Source: a virus. Taken from it: a stretch of DNA of 39,870 nucleotides. Both the position numbers and the translations under genes were made by a program. The notes below the pieces were generated by a model. That model did not search any database and was not told the DNA's origin. It was given only the letters and a program-made list of their open reading frames with translations. Positions 27,887-37,470 of the stretch are shown piece by piece. Location of the stretch: positions 1 to 39,870 of IMG/VR virus record IMGVR_UViG_3300034072_000581; one strand, given 5' to 3'. The first letter of the stretch is position 1. The number at the start of each line of letters is the position of its first letter.

Positions 27887-30484
27887 TTAGTGAAGGTCAA
27901 CCCATGCGCCGCCTGCGTAGCCTTGAAATTTAGATGTAGTTGTGTTGTAAATCATTAGGCCGTTTGTTGGCGTTAGTGCATCGCGTTGTGTTGTAGTCAG
28001 TCGCGGGAATAGGATGCCGCCTGTTGTGCCATCCACTTCCAATGTTGCGCCTGCGTCAATGCTGTTAGTCCTGATTCCGACCTTTAAGTCATCGCCAACA
28101 CAAAGGCCTGGCTCTGTTGCGCTGTTCGTGCTATTTGTTGCCCAAAGGCTATATGCGCCAGCGACATCACCCGAACCTATTGTGTGTGTTCGTGCGTTTG
28201 CGCTTGTTGTCGCAATACCTCCAATAATAACCGAACCGCTTAAAAATGTGCGTGTTGTTTGACTATGCCCAATAACCGTAGTGCCATTGCCAAATCCAGT
28301 TCTATTGCCAATGACAATTTCATAAGTGCTTGATACAGAGTTGTTTCTCGATCCATGACCTATTAATATAGAGTTACTTCCTGTGGTAGTTGTAGATCCC
28401 GCCCCTCTTCCAATAAATATATTGCTTCCTCCAGATGTAAGCAATTGACCTGCAAATGCGCCGAATATACAATTTTGAGCGCCATTAAGAACATTGCCTG
28501 CATTTTGCCCAAATATGCAATTTTCGCCTGATGATGTTAATGTAGAACCTGCATTAGAACCAAATATTGAATTGGCGTTAGCTGATGTTATATTCTTACC
28601 CGCATTTATCCCATAGACCACATTATTGATTCCTGTCGTAATATTTCCCATGGAATTGACCCCAATGGATGTATTACTTGCGTTTTTTTGTCCCCGAATC
28701 TCTAATGTAGTTGTACCTAATGAATTTTCAAGCGCAATAATAGGGTTATTTAATTGCCTTTCTTTTAATGATGCCGTAACTGTGCCATTAAAAGTGCTTG
28801 ATGTGGCTACGCTAAAGTTTGCAGTTGTCGTTGCAAATCCTTCGACTGTTACTGTTGTATTGGTGTTTATTGCACCTGTTGTCAGGCCGCCCACTGTTGC
28901 CGTGCAGGTTCCAACCGTTCTGCCTGTTACTGTCACAGTCACCATGTAGTATGTTCCTGCTGTGATTGTCAGGCCGTCTGCCGTCAATGCTGTTGTACCT
29001 GTGCTGTGCGTGTAACCTGTCGCAAATGACGTGCCTGACCACCCTGTACCTGTGCCTGTTGTCAATAACTCAGGGCCAACCCTAACCGTACTATCTGTGG
29101 CGGCTGTGCCTTTTATGTCAAGTCGTGCTGTTGGTGATGTAGTGCCGATGCCCAAATTGCCATCTGTACTCCAATACAGCCCTGATGTGTCAATTGTAGT
29201 GCTGCTGTTGAATTTTGGAATGTATTGCGTTATGCCTGATATACCACCACCACCGCCACCTGTCGCGCTAACAGTCGCCACGCCATTACTTTTAGTCACC
29301 GTTACGTTTGTTCCGGCAACTACGTCAACAATTGGCAAAGTGACAGACGATGCCGCCACGCCATCATTCAATAATGATGCGCTTAATGTTTGGCCTGACA
29401 GGCTAAATGTGTCTATTGTTTGCAGTTCGTTTGTGGCGCTTTGGTCTGCGACTGTTGCGGCTTCCCAACGTGCGTTTGTGGTGTTGTAGGTTAGTACTTG
29501 GCCGTTTGTGGGTGCAGGTACATAGACATTGTGTAGTTCATCCAGTTCATAACCATTCTGAACGGTCACGAATATCACGCCATTTGTAGCGTGCTTTGTT
29601 ACACAAAATCCAATCTCTACGCCATTATTCGGCGCTGTGGGCCTGACTGCTGTCATCGCACCTGCTGTGTCCTTCGACAGCCACACCATACCGCCTTCGG
29701 TCAGATTCGATGTGTTGATGTTGTGAACCAGTCCGAATGTGGTACAGAACGCTTTGTTGCCACCGGTAGCATCCTCAGTCATCACCCCGAATGTATTTGC
29801 GGATGTAGATTCGCTGTTTGCCTGCGCGTATCTAACTGTTAGGTTGCCGCCGGATGAACCGGTCAGATAAACCACCTTACCGTTTGACAGGCCCGTATTA
29901 TCTGCGTGTTTAACCAGTTGCACAGATTCCTGTCCTAATTGTAACGACACATTACCACCCTTCAGGCCTAATTGTAGTGTGCCATTGGTATTATCCCATG
30001 ACAGCGTTCCTAAACCGTCTGAATACGTCTGGTCAGTTCTGAATGACAGGCGCTGCACGGTGTCCACACTGATAGTGTCGTTTGTGATGTCAATGCCTTC
30101 GCCTGCGTAGTAGGTAGTACCTCCACCGCCACCGCCTGCGTTAATCTGCACCCATGCCGTTCCGGTGTAGTAGTACAGGTCAGGCGATGCGCACCCGTTT
30201 ACGGCAAACAGTGACTGCCCGTATCCAGGTGTGTACAACGGTGCGCTGCATCCTGCGACAATGTCAATGCCCTGCGCTAAAACGCGCCAATTGGAACCGG
30301 CCTGATTCCAGATATACGCCCTGCCTGTTGCCAGGTTTACCCTGATGCGTGAACCTGTTGATGACGGTGCGCCGGATGGCACACCCGATTCATAGTTCAG
30401 GCCTGCTGTGAATTGTATCTGCGCTGATGCTGATATTGACAGTAGCAGCAGGGCAAAAATGATGATGTTTGTTTTATGTTTCAT
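27887..30484 (-). CDS. large fibre-like protein with N-terminal signal peptide
   Basis: An 865-residue protein. Residues 1-22 are a convincing signal peptide (MKHKTNIIIFALLLLSISAS, then AQ). An N-terminal globular region is followed by Gly-rich segments, then about 600-756 a run of YadA-like repeats (for example SIFGSNAGSTLTSSGENCIF), as found in trimeric adhesins. The C-terminus FPRLTTTQRDALTP and YNTTTSKFQGYAGGAWVDLH is common in Bacteroidota surface proteins and phage fibres. It should be the receptor-binding or a surface-exposed protein. A signal peptide on a virion fibre is odd: either it is exported or cut off, or the protein is secreted rather than built into virions. Confidence 0.8.
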   Translation of the reverse strand: MKHKTNIIIFALLLLSISASAQIQFTAGLNYESGVPSGAPSSTGSRIRVNLATGRAYIWNQAGSNWRVLAQGIDIVAGCSAPLYTPGYGQSLFAVNGCASPDLYYYTGTAWVQINAGGGGGGTTYYAGEGIDITNDTISVDTVQRLSFRTDQTYSDGLGTLSWDNTNGTLQLGLKGGNVSLQLGQESVQLVKHADNTGLSNGKVVYLTGSSGGNLTVRYAQANSESTSANTFGVMTEDATGGNKAFCTTFGLVHNINTSNLTEGGMVWLSKDTAGAMTAVRPTAPNNGVEIGFCVTKHATNGVIFVTVQNGYELDELHNVYVPAPTNGQVLTYNTTNARWEAATVADQSATNELQTIDTFSLSGQTLSASLLNDGVAASSVTLPIVDVVAGTNVTVTKSNGVATVSATGGGGGGISGITQYIPKFNSSTTIDTSGLYWSTDGNLGIGTTSPTARLDIKGTAATDSTVRVGPELLTTGTGTGWSGTSFATGYTHSTGTTALTADGLTITAGTYYMVTVTVTGRTVGTCTATVGGLTTGAINTNTTVTVEGFATTTANFSVATSSTFNGTVTASLKERQLNNPIIALENSLGTTTLEIRGQKNASNTSIGVNSMGNITTGINNVVYGINAGKNITSANANSIFGSNAGSTLTSSGENCIFGQNAGNVLNGAQNCIFGAFAGQLLTSGGSNIFIGRGAGSTTTTGSNSILIGHGSRNNSVSSTYEIVIGNRTGFGNGTTVIGHSQTTRTFLSGSVIIGGIATTSANARTHTIGSGDVAGAYSLWATNSTNSATEPGLCVGDDLKVGIRTNSIDAGATLEVDGTTGGILFPRLTTTQRDALTPTNGLMIYNTTTSKFQGYAGGAWVDLH

Positions 30485-30504
30485 GTTGTCACGAATTTTA
30501 AGTG

Positions 30505-33500
30505 TTAGTTGCCGATAAACAGGAACCGCAGTGCAAACTGTGTTGATGCTGGCAAATTTGTAGCTGAATGCAGTGTAAATTGAGACTGATTGCTACTTGT
30601 GATGTAAAAATTATTCATCTGTGCGGCTGCGTTTGCGTTTGCAGCGCCAAGAACAGGCGCAACAATCGAATCAAAACGGCTGATAAAAAAAGAAATTTGA
30701 GCAACTAAACTGCCGCTGTTTGGCGATGTTCCAGTAGTAAATGTAAATAGCGCCCAATTGCCGCTACCACTAAAACTATCAACTGTCGCGCCTGTTCCGG
30801 CTCCATTTCCAAAAGTAATGTATGATGAAGTCCAAGACGTATCAGTTGGTGATGAAAATGATTCAGCCTTTAATGTTCCGCCGCTGTATGTCAAATCAGT
30901 AACGCCAACTATTGATGTCGCGCTATTAAAACGCAATAGCCTATTTGATGCCGCGTTTGAAATATTCATTATTGAATACAGTTGCGATGTGTTCAATTCA
31001 GCCACCGCGCCCGCGCCTGATGCAGACCTGCCCAAAATTGTTGGCCCTGTTATATTGGCCATCTTTGCGAGGGTGATAGTTCCGTCTGTGATGCCTGCAG
31101 CCACAATCTGCCCAAACCCCAAAACAGTACCTGACCTGCGAAGTACATGACCGTCAGTATTGGCCGGTATATCAATTACGGTTCCAATGCTATTTGCGCC
31201 CCTTCCCATTACCGATAGTGCCGCCCTGTTTGATATTTTAATTGAAGTAACAGCCCCGTTATCAATCGTCCACACCGTACCAGCAGATGACACAGTTATA
31301 TCACCCTTGTCACCATCTGCCACACCACCGCCACCGGCCTGCGGTGTCAGTTGCACAAACATGCCAGCGTTTACAGGTATATCAAAATTGGCTGTTGCGC
31401 TGTTAACTGATATAGATGTTGCGCCTGCGGATGGCGCTGATGCCACCGTGAACGTCTGTACCTGGCCGGTAATTGGATTGACTAACTTTACTTTATCACC
31501 TGTTGAAAATTCATTGCCTGCCAGTGCCGTACCCACAGCGATGGATGTAACCGTTGCGCCCTTTGTTATCTGCGTAGCCAGTGCGTTAAACGACAGCGGA
31601 TTCAGTATAGCCCCTGGCGGATTCGCCACCATCGGACTGTTTCCGCCGGTTGTCGGACTGGTTGATGTCGGATTAATGACGGTAGGGTTGTTCGTGCCAC
31701 CGGTCAGAATTTTGACCTTTACAGGCGTTTTAGTGCTGCTATTGCCGAATGTCAGGTTTACCCAACTACCCTCCAATATGTTTTCTGTGACGTGCCACAG
31801 TAGGCGCATATCCAGCCAGTTTAGGCTATCAGATGTGCTAATTAGTTTGCGTACCTGATTGCACGCATCGCCATACAATTGGCCGTTCAGGCGTTTTTTA
31901 ACGCGCAGACGTGCATCCAATACGCGTTTAGCCATCAGCGCACCTATGGCCAAATTTCGGCTGCCTGCGCCCTGTCCCCACTGCGTTAGTGCTGTTGTGC
32001 CATCTGAATTTATCAGGGAACCTGAATAGTTTATTGATCCTGAACCTAAACGGCCATTGCGTTCCCATGTGTCGGTTCCACCGTCAAGGTTTTCGGATTC
32101 ATATAGTACCTCATCCTCCTGCACGTCAGGCGTGCCCAGGTCGTACAATTCCAGCCACAGGCCAGCGGCTGACCATGATATGGTAAAATCCGATTCATCA
32201 ATGATAGTGCCATCCGCTGCACGCAGTTCAATTGAACTAACTGCAATGCTGTTTAGTTCACCGTCTGCCACCAGTGGCGGTGTGATAAAATCAAAACCCT
32301 GAATGTAATTTGCTGTCAGGCCCGAACCTGGCACAGTCTGACCGGATGCCATCAGTACGAACACATCAGTGTTTGTGTTTGTCCATGATGCCAGGTCATA
32401 GTAGAATGAAAAGTTACTGACAGATACACTGCGCTTCAGGTATTTGTCACCTATTTTCAGTTTTAGGTTTACCTGTGGAATAATGACATCAGTACTGTTG
32501 CCGGTATAGCTGTCGTTTTTCACGCTAATGAAAAACGTGCCACGCATACGCATAGTAGCGGCCCCTGAATTACTGCTGATGGTCTGATTGAAATTAAATG
32601 TAGATGTACCGGCCACCAGTATATTTTGCCAGTAATTCCGCCGCATCTTAGCCTCATACGTCAACTGTGTTGTACTGTACTGCGACAGGAAATCATACGT
32701 GACGTATGTCAGTTTGGCTGCGTTCGTTTTAGTCTGGTCAACGGTCAGCACACCTGAATACGCGCCGTATGTTTTCTGGTCGCCATTCTTTTTATAGGTT
32801 CGCCAGTTGTAGGTACTGTTTACGCGATAGTCAATCTGTTCAATGACATATTTAGCATCACGCATCCTGATGCGACAGCCGAACGCCAAACAGATGTATT
32901 TTAGTACATCATAACATGACAATACATCTTTGTCCGGCCCTCCCTTTGTTTTGAAGTCATAGAACGCGCTGTGATCAACATATGACAGATAAATCGGATC
33001 GTTTGCATCGCTGGCCGTCATGGATGCCTCCCACCAGTCAACAGACGTTTCCAGGAACGCATCATCGGCAGCCCAAAATGTAGAAACGTGCGACAGTTTA
33101 CCTAATGCCGTCACCGCGTGTGTGGTCAGTCGCTGACGGCCAAAGTACAGCGTGCCATTATCATAGTAGGGTATTTTTTTTAGCAGTGCCAGACCGCACA
33201 CAGCAGTCAGTGTGTAGCTGAATATCGGCCCCTGATCGGTTTCATCGCCTAACGCATCAGCGGTGATGATACCCCGCCAAATCTTTACACCTGCCTGCGT
33301 TTCTATTTCCAAAAAAAACCTGCCTTCCTTCGACGTGCGGAGGTCTGACAGGAATGTTAGCACCGTTGTTTCAGACGTACCGACCAGCATTTCAATTGTG
33401 GCAATGGAACCCATCATCGGGCTGTGTATGTCCTCATCTGATTCGCCCCGCCATTCTATTTTAATGCCATCCTTCGCAATTTGGAATGCACTGTCAGATG

Positions 33501-33582
33501 ATGACCAGTCAGTGTCATACACAGCAGCATTGTACTGTGTTCCTGATGGTGATTTACCTATTCCATAACATCTTAACGCCAT
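30505..33582 (-). CDS. tail hub/tip protein with C-terminal fibre region
   Basis: A 1025-residue protein. I take the ATG at 33582 (MALRCYGIGK) because the longer frame overlaps the tape measure gene. The first 300 residues (IKIEWRGESDEDIHSPMMGS, ITADALGDETDQGP, LTAVCGLALLKKIPYYDNG) match a Bacteroidota phage tail-tip protein pattern. From about 750 onwards come fibre-like segments (DKGDITVSSAGTVWTIDNGA, PTILGRSASGAGAVAELN), and the end is beta-rich. It probably joins the tail tube to the host-contacting parts. It follows the tape measure, the normal place for tail-tip genes. Confidence 0.75.
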   Translation of the reverse strand: MALRCYGIGKSPSGTQYNAAVYDTDWSSSDSAFQIAKDGIKIEWRGESDEDIHSPMMGSIATIEMLVGTSETTVLTFLSDLRTSKEGRFFLEIETQAGVKIWRGIITADALGDETDQGPIFSYTLTAVCGLALLKKIPYYDNGTLYFGRQRLTTHAVTALGKLSHVSTFWAADDAFLETSVDWWEASMTASDANDPIYLSYVDHSAFYDFKTKGGPDKDVLSCYDVLKYICLAFGCRIRMRDAKYVIEQIDYRVNSTYNWRTYKKNGDQKTYGAYSGVLTVDQTKTNAAKLTYVTYDFLSQYSTTQLTYEAKMRRNYWQNILVAGTSTFNFNQTISSNSGAATMRMRGTFFISVKNDSYTGNSTDVIIPQVNLKLKIGDKYLKRSVSVSNFSFYYDLASWTNTNTDVFVLMASGQTVPGSGLTANYIQGFDFITPPLVADGELNSIAVSSIELRAADGTIIDESDFTISWSAAGLWLELYDLGTPDVQEDEVLYESENLDGGTDTWERNGRLGSGSINYSGSLINSDGTTALTQWGQGAGSRNLAIGALMAKRVLDARLRVKKRLNGQLYGDACNQVRKLISTSDSLNWLDMRLLWHVTENILEGSWVNLTFGNSSTKTPVKVKILTGGTNNPTVINPTSTSPTTGGNSPMVANPPGAILNPLSFNALATQITKGATVTSIAVGTALAGNEFSTGDKVKLVNPITGQVQTFTVASAPSAGATSISVNSATANFDIPVNAGMFVQLTPQAGGGGVADGDKGDITVSSAGTVWTIDNGAVTSIKISNRAALSVMGRGANSIGTVIDIPANTDGHVLRRSGTVLGFGQIVAAGITDGTITLAKMANITGPTILGRSASGAGAVAELNTSQLYSIMNISNAASNRLLRFNSATSIVGVTDLTYSGGTLKAESFSSPTDTSWTSSYITFGNGAGTGATVDSFSGSGNWALFTFTTGTSPNSGSLVAQISFFISRFDSIVAPVLGAANANAAAQMNNFYITSSNQSQFTLHSATNLPASTQFALRFLFIGN

Positions 33583-33601
33583 TTGCTTGTCAGTTTTTAA
33601 A

Positions 33602-36262
33602 TTAGTACGCCCTGTTTGACTTCTTCGTTGCCCTGTCCAGCACCAGTACCAAATCAGTCCCGCGCACCGTAAATTCACCCTGTAATGTGCCGCCGCCGCC
33701 CATGCTATCCAGCAACTGATTAGTCCGGTTGTTTGATGTGACTGTGGATCCGCGCGGCAGGTTTATCAGTTCAGGCCCCTGTTCGCCCACCAGTGCCATA
33801 CCGCCAGGTGCGTACTGCGTACCTTTTGCAAATGGCGTTGCAGCAATGGCGGCTATTTGAACAGCACCCACAGCGGCCTGTGCGGCTGCCAGTCCTAAAC
33901 CGAACGGAAAACCAAACTGCGCATACGTTTTAGTGATGGCAACAGCGGTATTAATTGCCGCCTCAGCCATCGCCAGTGCTTTTTTGCGCTTAGCACCACG
34001 TTTCTGTATTTCCTCGCGTTTGGCCTCAAATTCTGCCTCCAATTGCGCCCGTTTATTGCTGTCCTCACCGGCCGCCTGAATGCGCTGCGCGTATGTTTCC
34101 TCCAGTGACTGCAATTGTCGCTGATCAAATGCCGTGAACAGGCTATCCAGGGAATACGCAGCCTCCCAGGCTAAATCCTGAAAACCTTTTTTTCTGGCCT
34201 CTAATAGTGCCTCCTGCTGTTTCAGCAGTTCAGCATTAAATGAATCTGATGCCTGTAGGATGCCGGAAAAATCAGGTGGTTCCACCGTTGCGCCGCCTAC
34301 GGTCTGTGGCGTTTGCAATGTTGCCAGCGGCTGAAAATTACCGCTAAACAGGGCATTTGCCTGTGCCAGTTCGTTATCAATCAGCCCCTTTAATTGACCG
34401 CGCAACCCCTGCACCTCATTTGATGTCGGTTTAAAACCTGCATCAATCAGACGTTTCATGCCTGATTCAATGGCCTGCGCTTCTTCAATTACATCCTTTG
34501 AACCTAACGACAGTTGAACATCACGCACTTTTCTAATGTCAGACACCACCTCATTGTACACCTGACGCAGTTTGCGCTGTTGTTCAATTGCCGCCTCTGC
34601 TGCTGCCCGTGCCGCCTCGGCAGCCTTTTTGCGCTGTTCTTCGGCCTGTTTAGCCAGTTCCATCGCCTGCCGTTCCTCTGCCGTCAGTTCCTTTTTCTGC
34701 ACCTTACTGACCTCATTTGCATTCACCAAATTTTTCACGGCATCTAACTGCTGTTGAAGTGCGTCTGCCTGTGCAATTGCGTCCGCTACTTCGCTGGCCT
34801 GACCGCTCTGCGCACGGCCAACACTGACCATGTAATTGTATGCCTTCTGCGCTTTTTCTTTCTTTTCAATAGCAACACGCAGTTCCTCGTCTAACCTGAC
34901 CAGTTCGCCCTCCGCACGTTTGGCCCGTGCTGCAATTATTATACTTTCTGCGTATCCTTCGTATGCGCCCTGTAATTTGTCAACTGACAGTTTTTCTACG
35001 TCAAGTTGCCCAAAATATTCAGGATTTATCTGTTTTAGTTTGTCTAACGCAGCTATTTTGCTTTCCCTACTCTCTGTTTCTGATTTCAGCACCCCTATTA
35101 GCGCCTGCACCTGCGTTCGTTCAACTACAGTGTCATTTGTGGCCTGTGCTGTCAGGTCGTTCACTATCTTCATGCCCTTCTCAGCAGCAGACAGTTCACG
35201 ATTAAACAGGCCCATGTTGTAGGCCAGTGTTGCGATGGCAACCACAATACCGATGCCAATGAATGCCTGTGTGGCTGTATTCAGGGCCAAAAATGCAGTG
35301 CGCTGTAATTGCACCCATTTAATCACATCCTTTGATGCGCCCACCAGGCCTTTCCAGTTATCAATCAGGAATGATGAAACTATGCGCACGTTGCCGATGG
35401 TGGTAGCTATCGGCCCCAGGGCAATCAGGAACGCACCGAATGATACAATGGCTGTTTTGGTGGTTGCGGATAACTGGTCGAACCCCTTTGCAACATCACC
35501 GATGAATTTTGCAAATGCCTCTAATTTACCTGATATATCAAAGGATGTAACGATAGCAGCACCCACTTTACCTAATGCTATACGCGTTGCATCCAGTGCG
35601 TTTTCAATGTTGTTTTTGATGCCGGATTTAACCGCTGGTAGTTCATTTGCGACCTTTGTAATGCCATCCACAAATTCGTTTGCATCAATGCCTAACCGGT
35701 TCAGGTCATCAGCAGTGGCAGCCCCGAATGCTTGTTTCATCAACTGGCTGATGTTCGGCAGGTTTTCCTGGATGACCATCAAATCCTCCTGATACACCTT
35801 GCCCTTTGCAATCATCTGCGTGAACTGTCGGGTGACAGCCCCGAACTGCTCAGCACTGCCCGCCACACTGGCGTTCGCCTTTCCTAATGCTGTGATGATG
35901 GTACGCGCCCTGTCGGCCTCAATGCCAACAGCCTGCAATGAAACAGATGCTTTGACAACCTGCTCCAGCCCCAGGCCAGGCGATTCAGCTACTTTGGTCA
36001 GTTTTTCCAGTTCGGCTGCGGCCTTATCTGCCGTACCTACCTGTGACCGCAATGCCAGTGTCAGGGATTCCAAATCACCGGCAGCCTTTATAGCAGCACC
36101 GCCAAACAGGGCCAGCGGTGCAGATAGTGACAGTGTTAAATCCTGTCCTACACGTTGCAGTTTTTCACCCGAACGGCGCAACTGACGTTCAACCTGTGCC
36201 AGTGTCTTTTCATCAAAGATAAGACCTAACCTGACATTTAGTGATGTAGCATTACTGGCCAT
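33602..36262 (-). CDS. tail tape measure protein
   Basis: An 886-residue protein that sets tail length and passes into the host membrane. After LNVRLGLIFDEKTLAQVERQ comes the tape measure domain (AGDLESLTLALRSQVGTADKAAAELEKL, then QFTQMIAKGKVYQEDLMVIQ). Hydrophobic stretches lie near residues 265-350 and a long coiled coil rich in Ala, Glu and Lys lies at about 450-570. Its start overlaps the end of the frameshifted chaperone gene by 11 bases. At 0.15 nm per residue it would give a tail of about 130 nm. Confidence 0.93.
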   Translation of the reverse strand: MASNATSLNVRLGLIFDEKTLAQVERQLRRSGEKLQRVGQDLTLSLSAPLALFGGAAIKAAGDLESLTLALRSQVGTADKAAAELEKLTKVAESPGLGLEQVVKASVSLQAVGIEADRARTIITALGKANASVAGSAEQFGAVTRQFTQMIAKGKVYQEDLMVIQENLPNISQLMKQAFGAATADDLNRLGIDANEFVDGITKVANELPAVKSGIKNNIENALDATRIALGKVGAAIVTSFDISGKLEAFAKFIGDVAKGFDQLSATTKTAIVSFGAFLIALGPIATTIGNVRIVSSFLIDNWKGLVGASKDVIKWVQLQRTAFLALNTATQAFIGIGIVVAIATLAYNMGLFNRELSAAEKGMKIVNDLTAQATNDTVVERTQVQALIGVLKSETESRESKIAALDKLKQINPEYFGQLDVEKLSVDKLQGAYEGYAESIIIAARAKRAEGELVRLDEELRVAIEKKEKAQKAYNYMVSVGRAQSGQASEVADAIAQADALQQQLDAVKNLVNANEVSKVQKKELTAEERQAMELAKQAEEQRKKAAEAARAAAEAAIEQQRKLRQVYNEVVSDIRKVRDVQLSLGSKDVIEEAQAIESGMKRLIDAGFKPTSNEVQGLRGQLKGLIDNELAQANALFSGNFQPLATLQTPQTVGGATVEPPDFSGILQASDSFNAELLKQQEALLEARKKGFQDLAWEAAYSLDSLFTAFDQRQLQSLEETYAQRIQAAGEDSNKRAQLEAEFEAKREEIQKRGAKRKKALAMAEAAINTAVAITKTYAQFGFPFGLGLAAAQAAVGAVQIAAIAATPFAKGTQYAPGGMALVGEQGPELINLPRGSTVTSNNRTNQLLDSMGGGGTLQGEFTVRGTDLVLVLDRATKKSNRAY

Positions 36263-36704
36263 TGCGCTGTATTTGTTCGCGTTCTGCTTTTGCCGCCATA
36301 TACCTTTCGTATAGTTCGGGATTTGTTTGTTTTAGGATTAAATCTGCCTCCTCATCAAACCTGTCAAATTCAGCACGTTCATCATCTGACATCTGTGACC
36401 GCGTTTTTAATCGCGACTTCACCGGTGCATCCCAATCAAATGGCAGCAGGTCTGATGGTCTGCGTATCTGTTTGCGGTGGTCAACTGTTTTAGCAACTAT
36501 GAACGCGATGTACCGCGTTTGTTCCCATTCGTTTCTGAACTGTTCCAGGTGCGCATCCTGCCGGTATTTGAAATATGCCGGTGTGGCACACCAGAACTCA
36601 TCCTCAGACATTCCAATAATGGCGGCCTGCCGCAGCAGCCCATGCCAGTAGTTGCCTGTTTCTGTTAGGCTTCCGGTGTCTGATTGTCCGTCAGCCTGAC
36701 CACG
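36252..36704 (-). CDS. tail assembly chaperone, frameshift extension (gpT-like)
   Basis: This frame has no start of its own worth using. It stays open from the GGGAAAC site to 36252 and carries NYWHGLLRQAAIIGMSEDEF, the start of a conserved chaperone domain that would be cut in half if translation began at the internal ATG (36611). With a -1 shift at 36704 the fusion is 103 + 150 = 253 residues. In lambda the equivalent gpGT fusion binds the tape measure and the tube protein during tail assembly. The order tube protein, G, GT, tape measure is conserved. Confidence 0.85.
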   Translation of the reverse strand, partial: RGQADGQSDTGSLTETGNYWHGLLRQAAIIGMSEDEFWCATPAYFKYRQDAHLEQFRNEWEQTRYIAFIVAKTVDHRKQIRRPSDLLPFDWDAPVKSRLKTRSQMSDDERAEFDRFDEEADLILKQTNPELYERYMAAKAEREQIQRNGQ

Positions 36705-37012
36705 TTTCCCGCATCATCCGATGCAGGCGCAAACGAATCTGCAAACATGGTCATCATTTGCGTGATGGTGTCATTATCCAGCCAGTCGGCCAGTTCATCA
36801 GGGCCAAAGTCCGGCAGACGTTTCATCATGTCACGATACCCACAGACGATGCCTGAATAAATCAGGTCAACCACCATCGTAATAGAAGGCGATCCGCCAG
36901 CAACCTGTTGAAAGTCGCTGATAGCGGATCGCCCTGTTTTACGTTCGTATTGATACAGCGCACCCATACCAAATTTAATTGGATGCTGTTTGCCGTTTAA
37001 TTGAATTGTCAT
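36665..37012 (-). CDS. tail assembly chaperone (gpG-like)
   Basis: A 115-residue protein (MTIQLNGKQHPIKFGMGALY at its start). The pattern of a short beta-rich start, then a helical domain with YQYERKTGRSAISDFQQ and CGYRDMMKRLPDFGPDELADWL, is that of the gpG-type chaperones that coat the tape measure protein. The main product ends at the TAA at 36665; a minor part is made as a longer fusion by frameshifting near residue 103. Confidence 0.88.
   Translation of the reverse strand: MTIQLNGKQHPIKFGMGALYQYERKTGRSAISDFQQVAGGSPSITMVVDLIYSGIVCGYRDMMKRLPDFGPDELADWLDNDTITQMMTMFADSFAPASDDAGNVVRLTDNQTPEA
36704..36710 (-). promoter_or_regulatory. programmed -1 ribosomal frameshift site GGGAAAC
   Basis: On the minus strand G GGA AAC stands in the correct X-XXY-YYZ phase relative to the gpG-like frame, 12 codons before its stop. 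A shift of -1 here enters the open frame that runs to 36252. The lambda site is the closely related GGGAAAG. Confidence 0.88.
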
Positions 37013-37053
37013 TTTGCTTGCTTGTTGTTATCGGTTGTGTGTTCAGTCAGTCA

Positions 37054-37464
37054 CTATGAAATAGTAGCCTGTGTCAGTGCGCCAGTTCCCTGAAATTCGG
37101 CGCTGAATGTCACCGCCTCATCATTGCCGGACGAATTGATTTGCAGACTGGTGATATAGGCGCTGCCGGAATATTTGATTTCACCGGTGACACCCGTCTG
37201 AAATACGATTGCCACAGATGTTTGCCCTGACCATGCTGTGAATAGTTCCTCAGCGCCATTGGTGGCTGACCAGTCCACATTTCCGGTGACAGACGCAGTC
37301 CATGATTTTGCACCAGGCAGGAACTCAGCCACAGCGGATGAATCTTTGCAGGTCGTTTCAAATGTGTTGGTGGACATAGATAGGGATGCGTCCACCTGAC
37401 AGGTAATCGCGGTCGGCGTTGCACCTGTGTACAGTTTCATGTTTTTAGCTAAAACGGTAGCCAT
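37054..37464 (-). CDS. major tail tube protein
   Basis: A 136-residue beta-rich protein typical of TP901-1-like tail tube proteins: MATVLAKNMKLYTGATPTAI start, STNTFETTCKDS near residue 32, and the closing SSGNDEAVTFSAEFQGTGAL. It polymerises into the tail tube. It lies just upstream of the chaperone pair, as in other siphoviruses. Confidence 0.9.
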   Translation of the reverse strand: MATVLAKNMKLYTGATPTAITCQVDASLSMSTNTFETTCKDSSAVAEFLPGAKSWTASVTGNVDWSATNGAEELFTAWSGQTSVAIVFQTGVTGEIKYSGSAYITSLQINSSGNDEAVTFSAEFQGTGALTQATIS

Positions 37465-37470
37465 GTGTTT

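Noticed and set aside
31160-31858. Long plus-strand open frames, such as 31160-31858, 37972-38655 and 35235-35792
   Set aside because: They lie wholly antisense to well-supported tail genes, show no domain patterns and have no promoter. All other genes are on the minus strand.
36252-36611. Independent gene starting at the ATG at 36611
   Set aside because: The conserved chaperone segment begins before this ATG, and the slippery site gives a better explanation.
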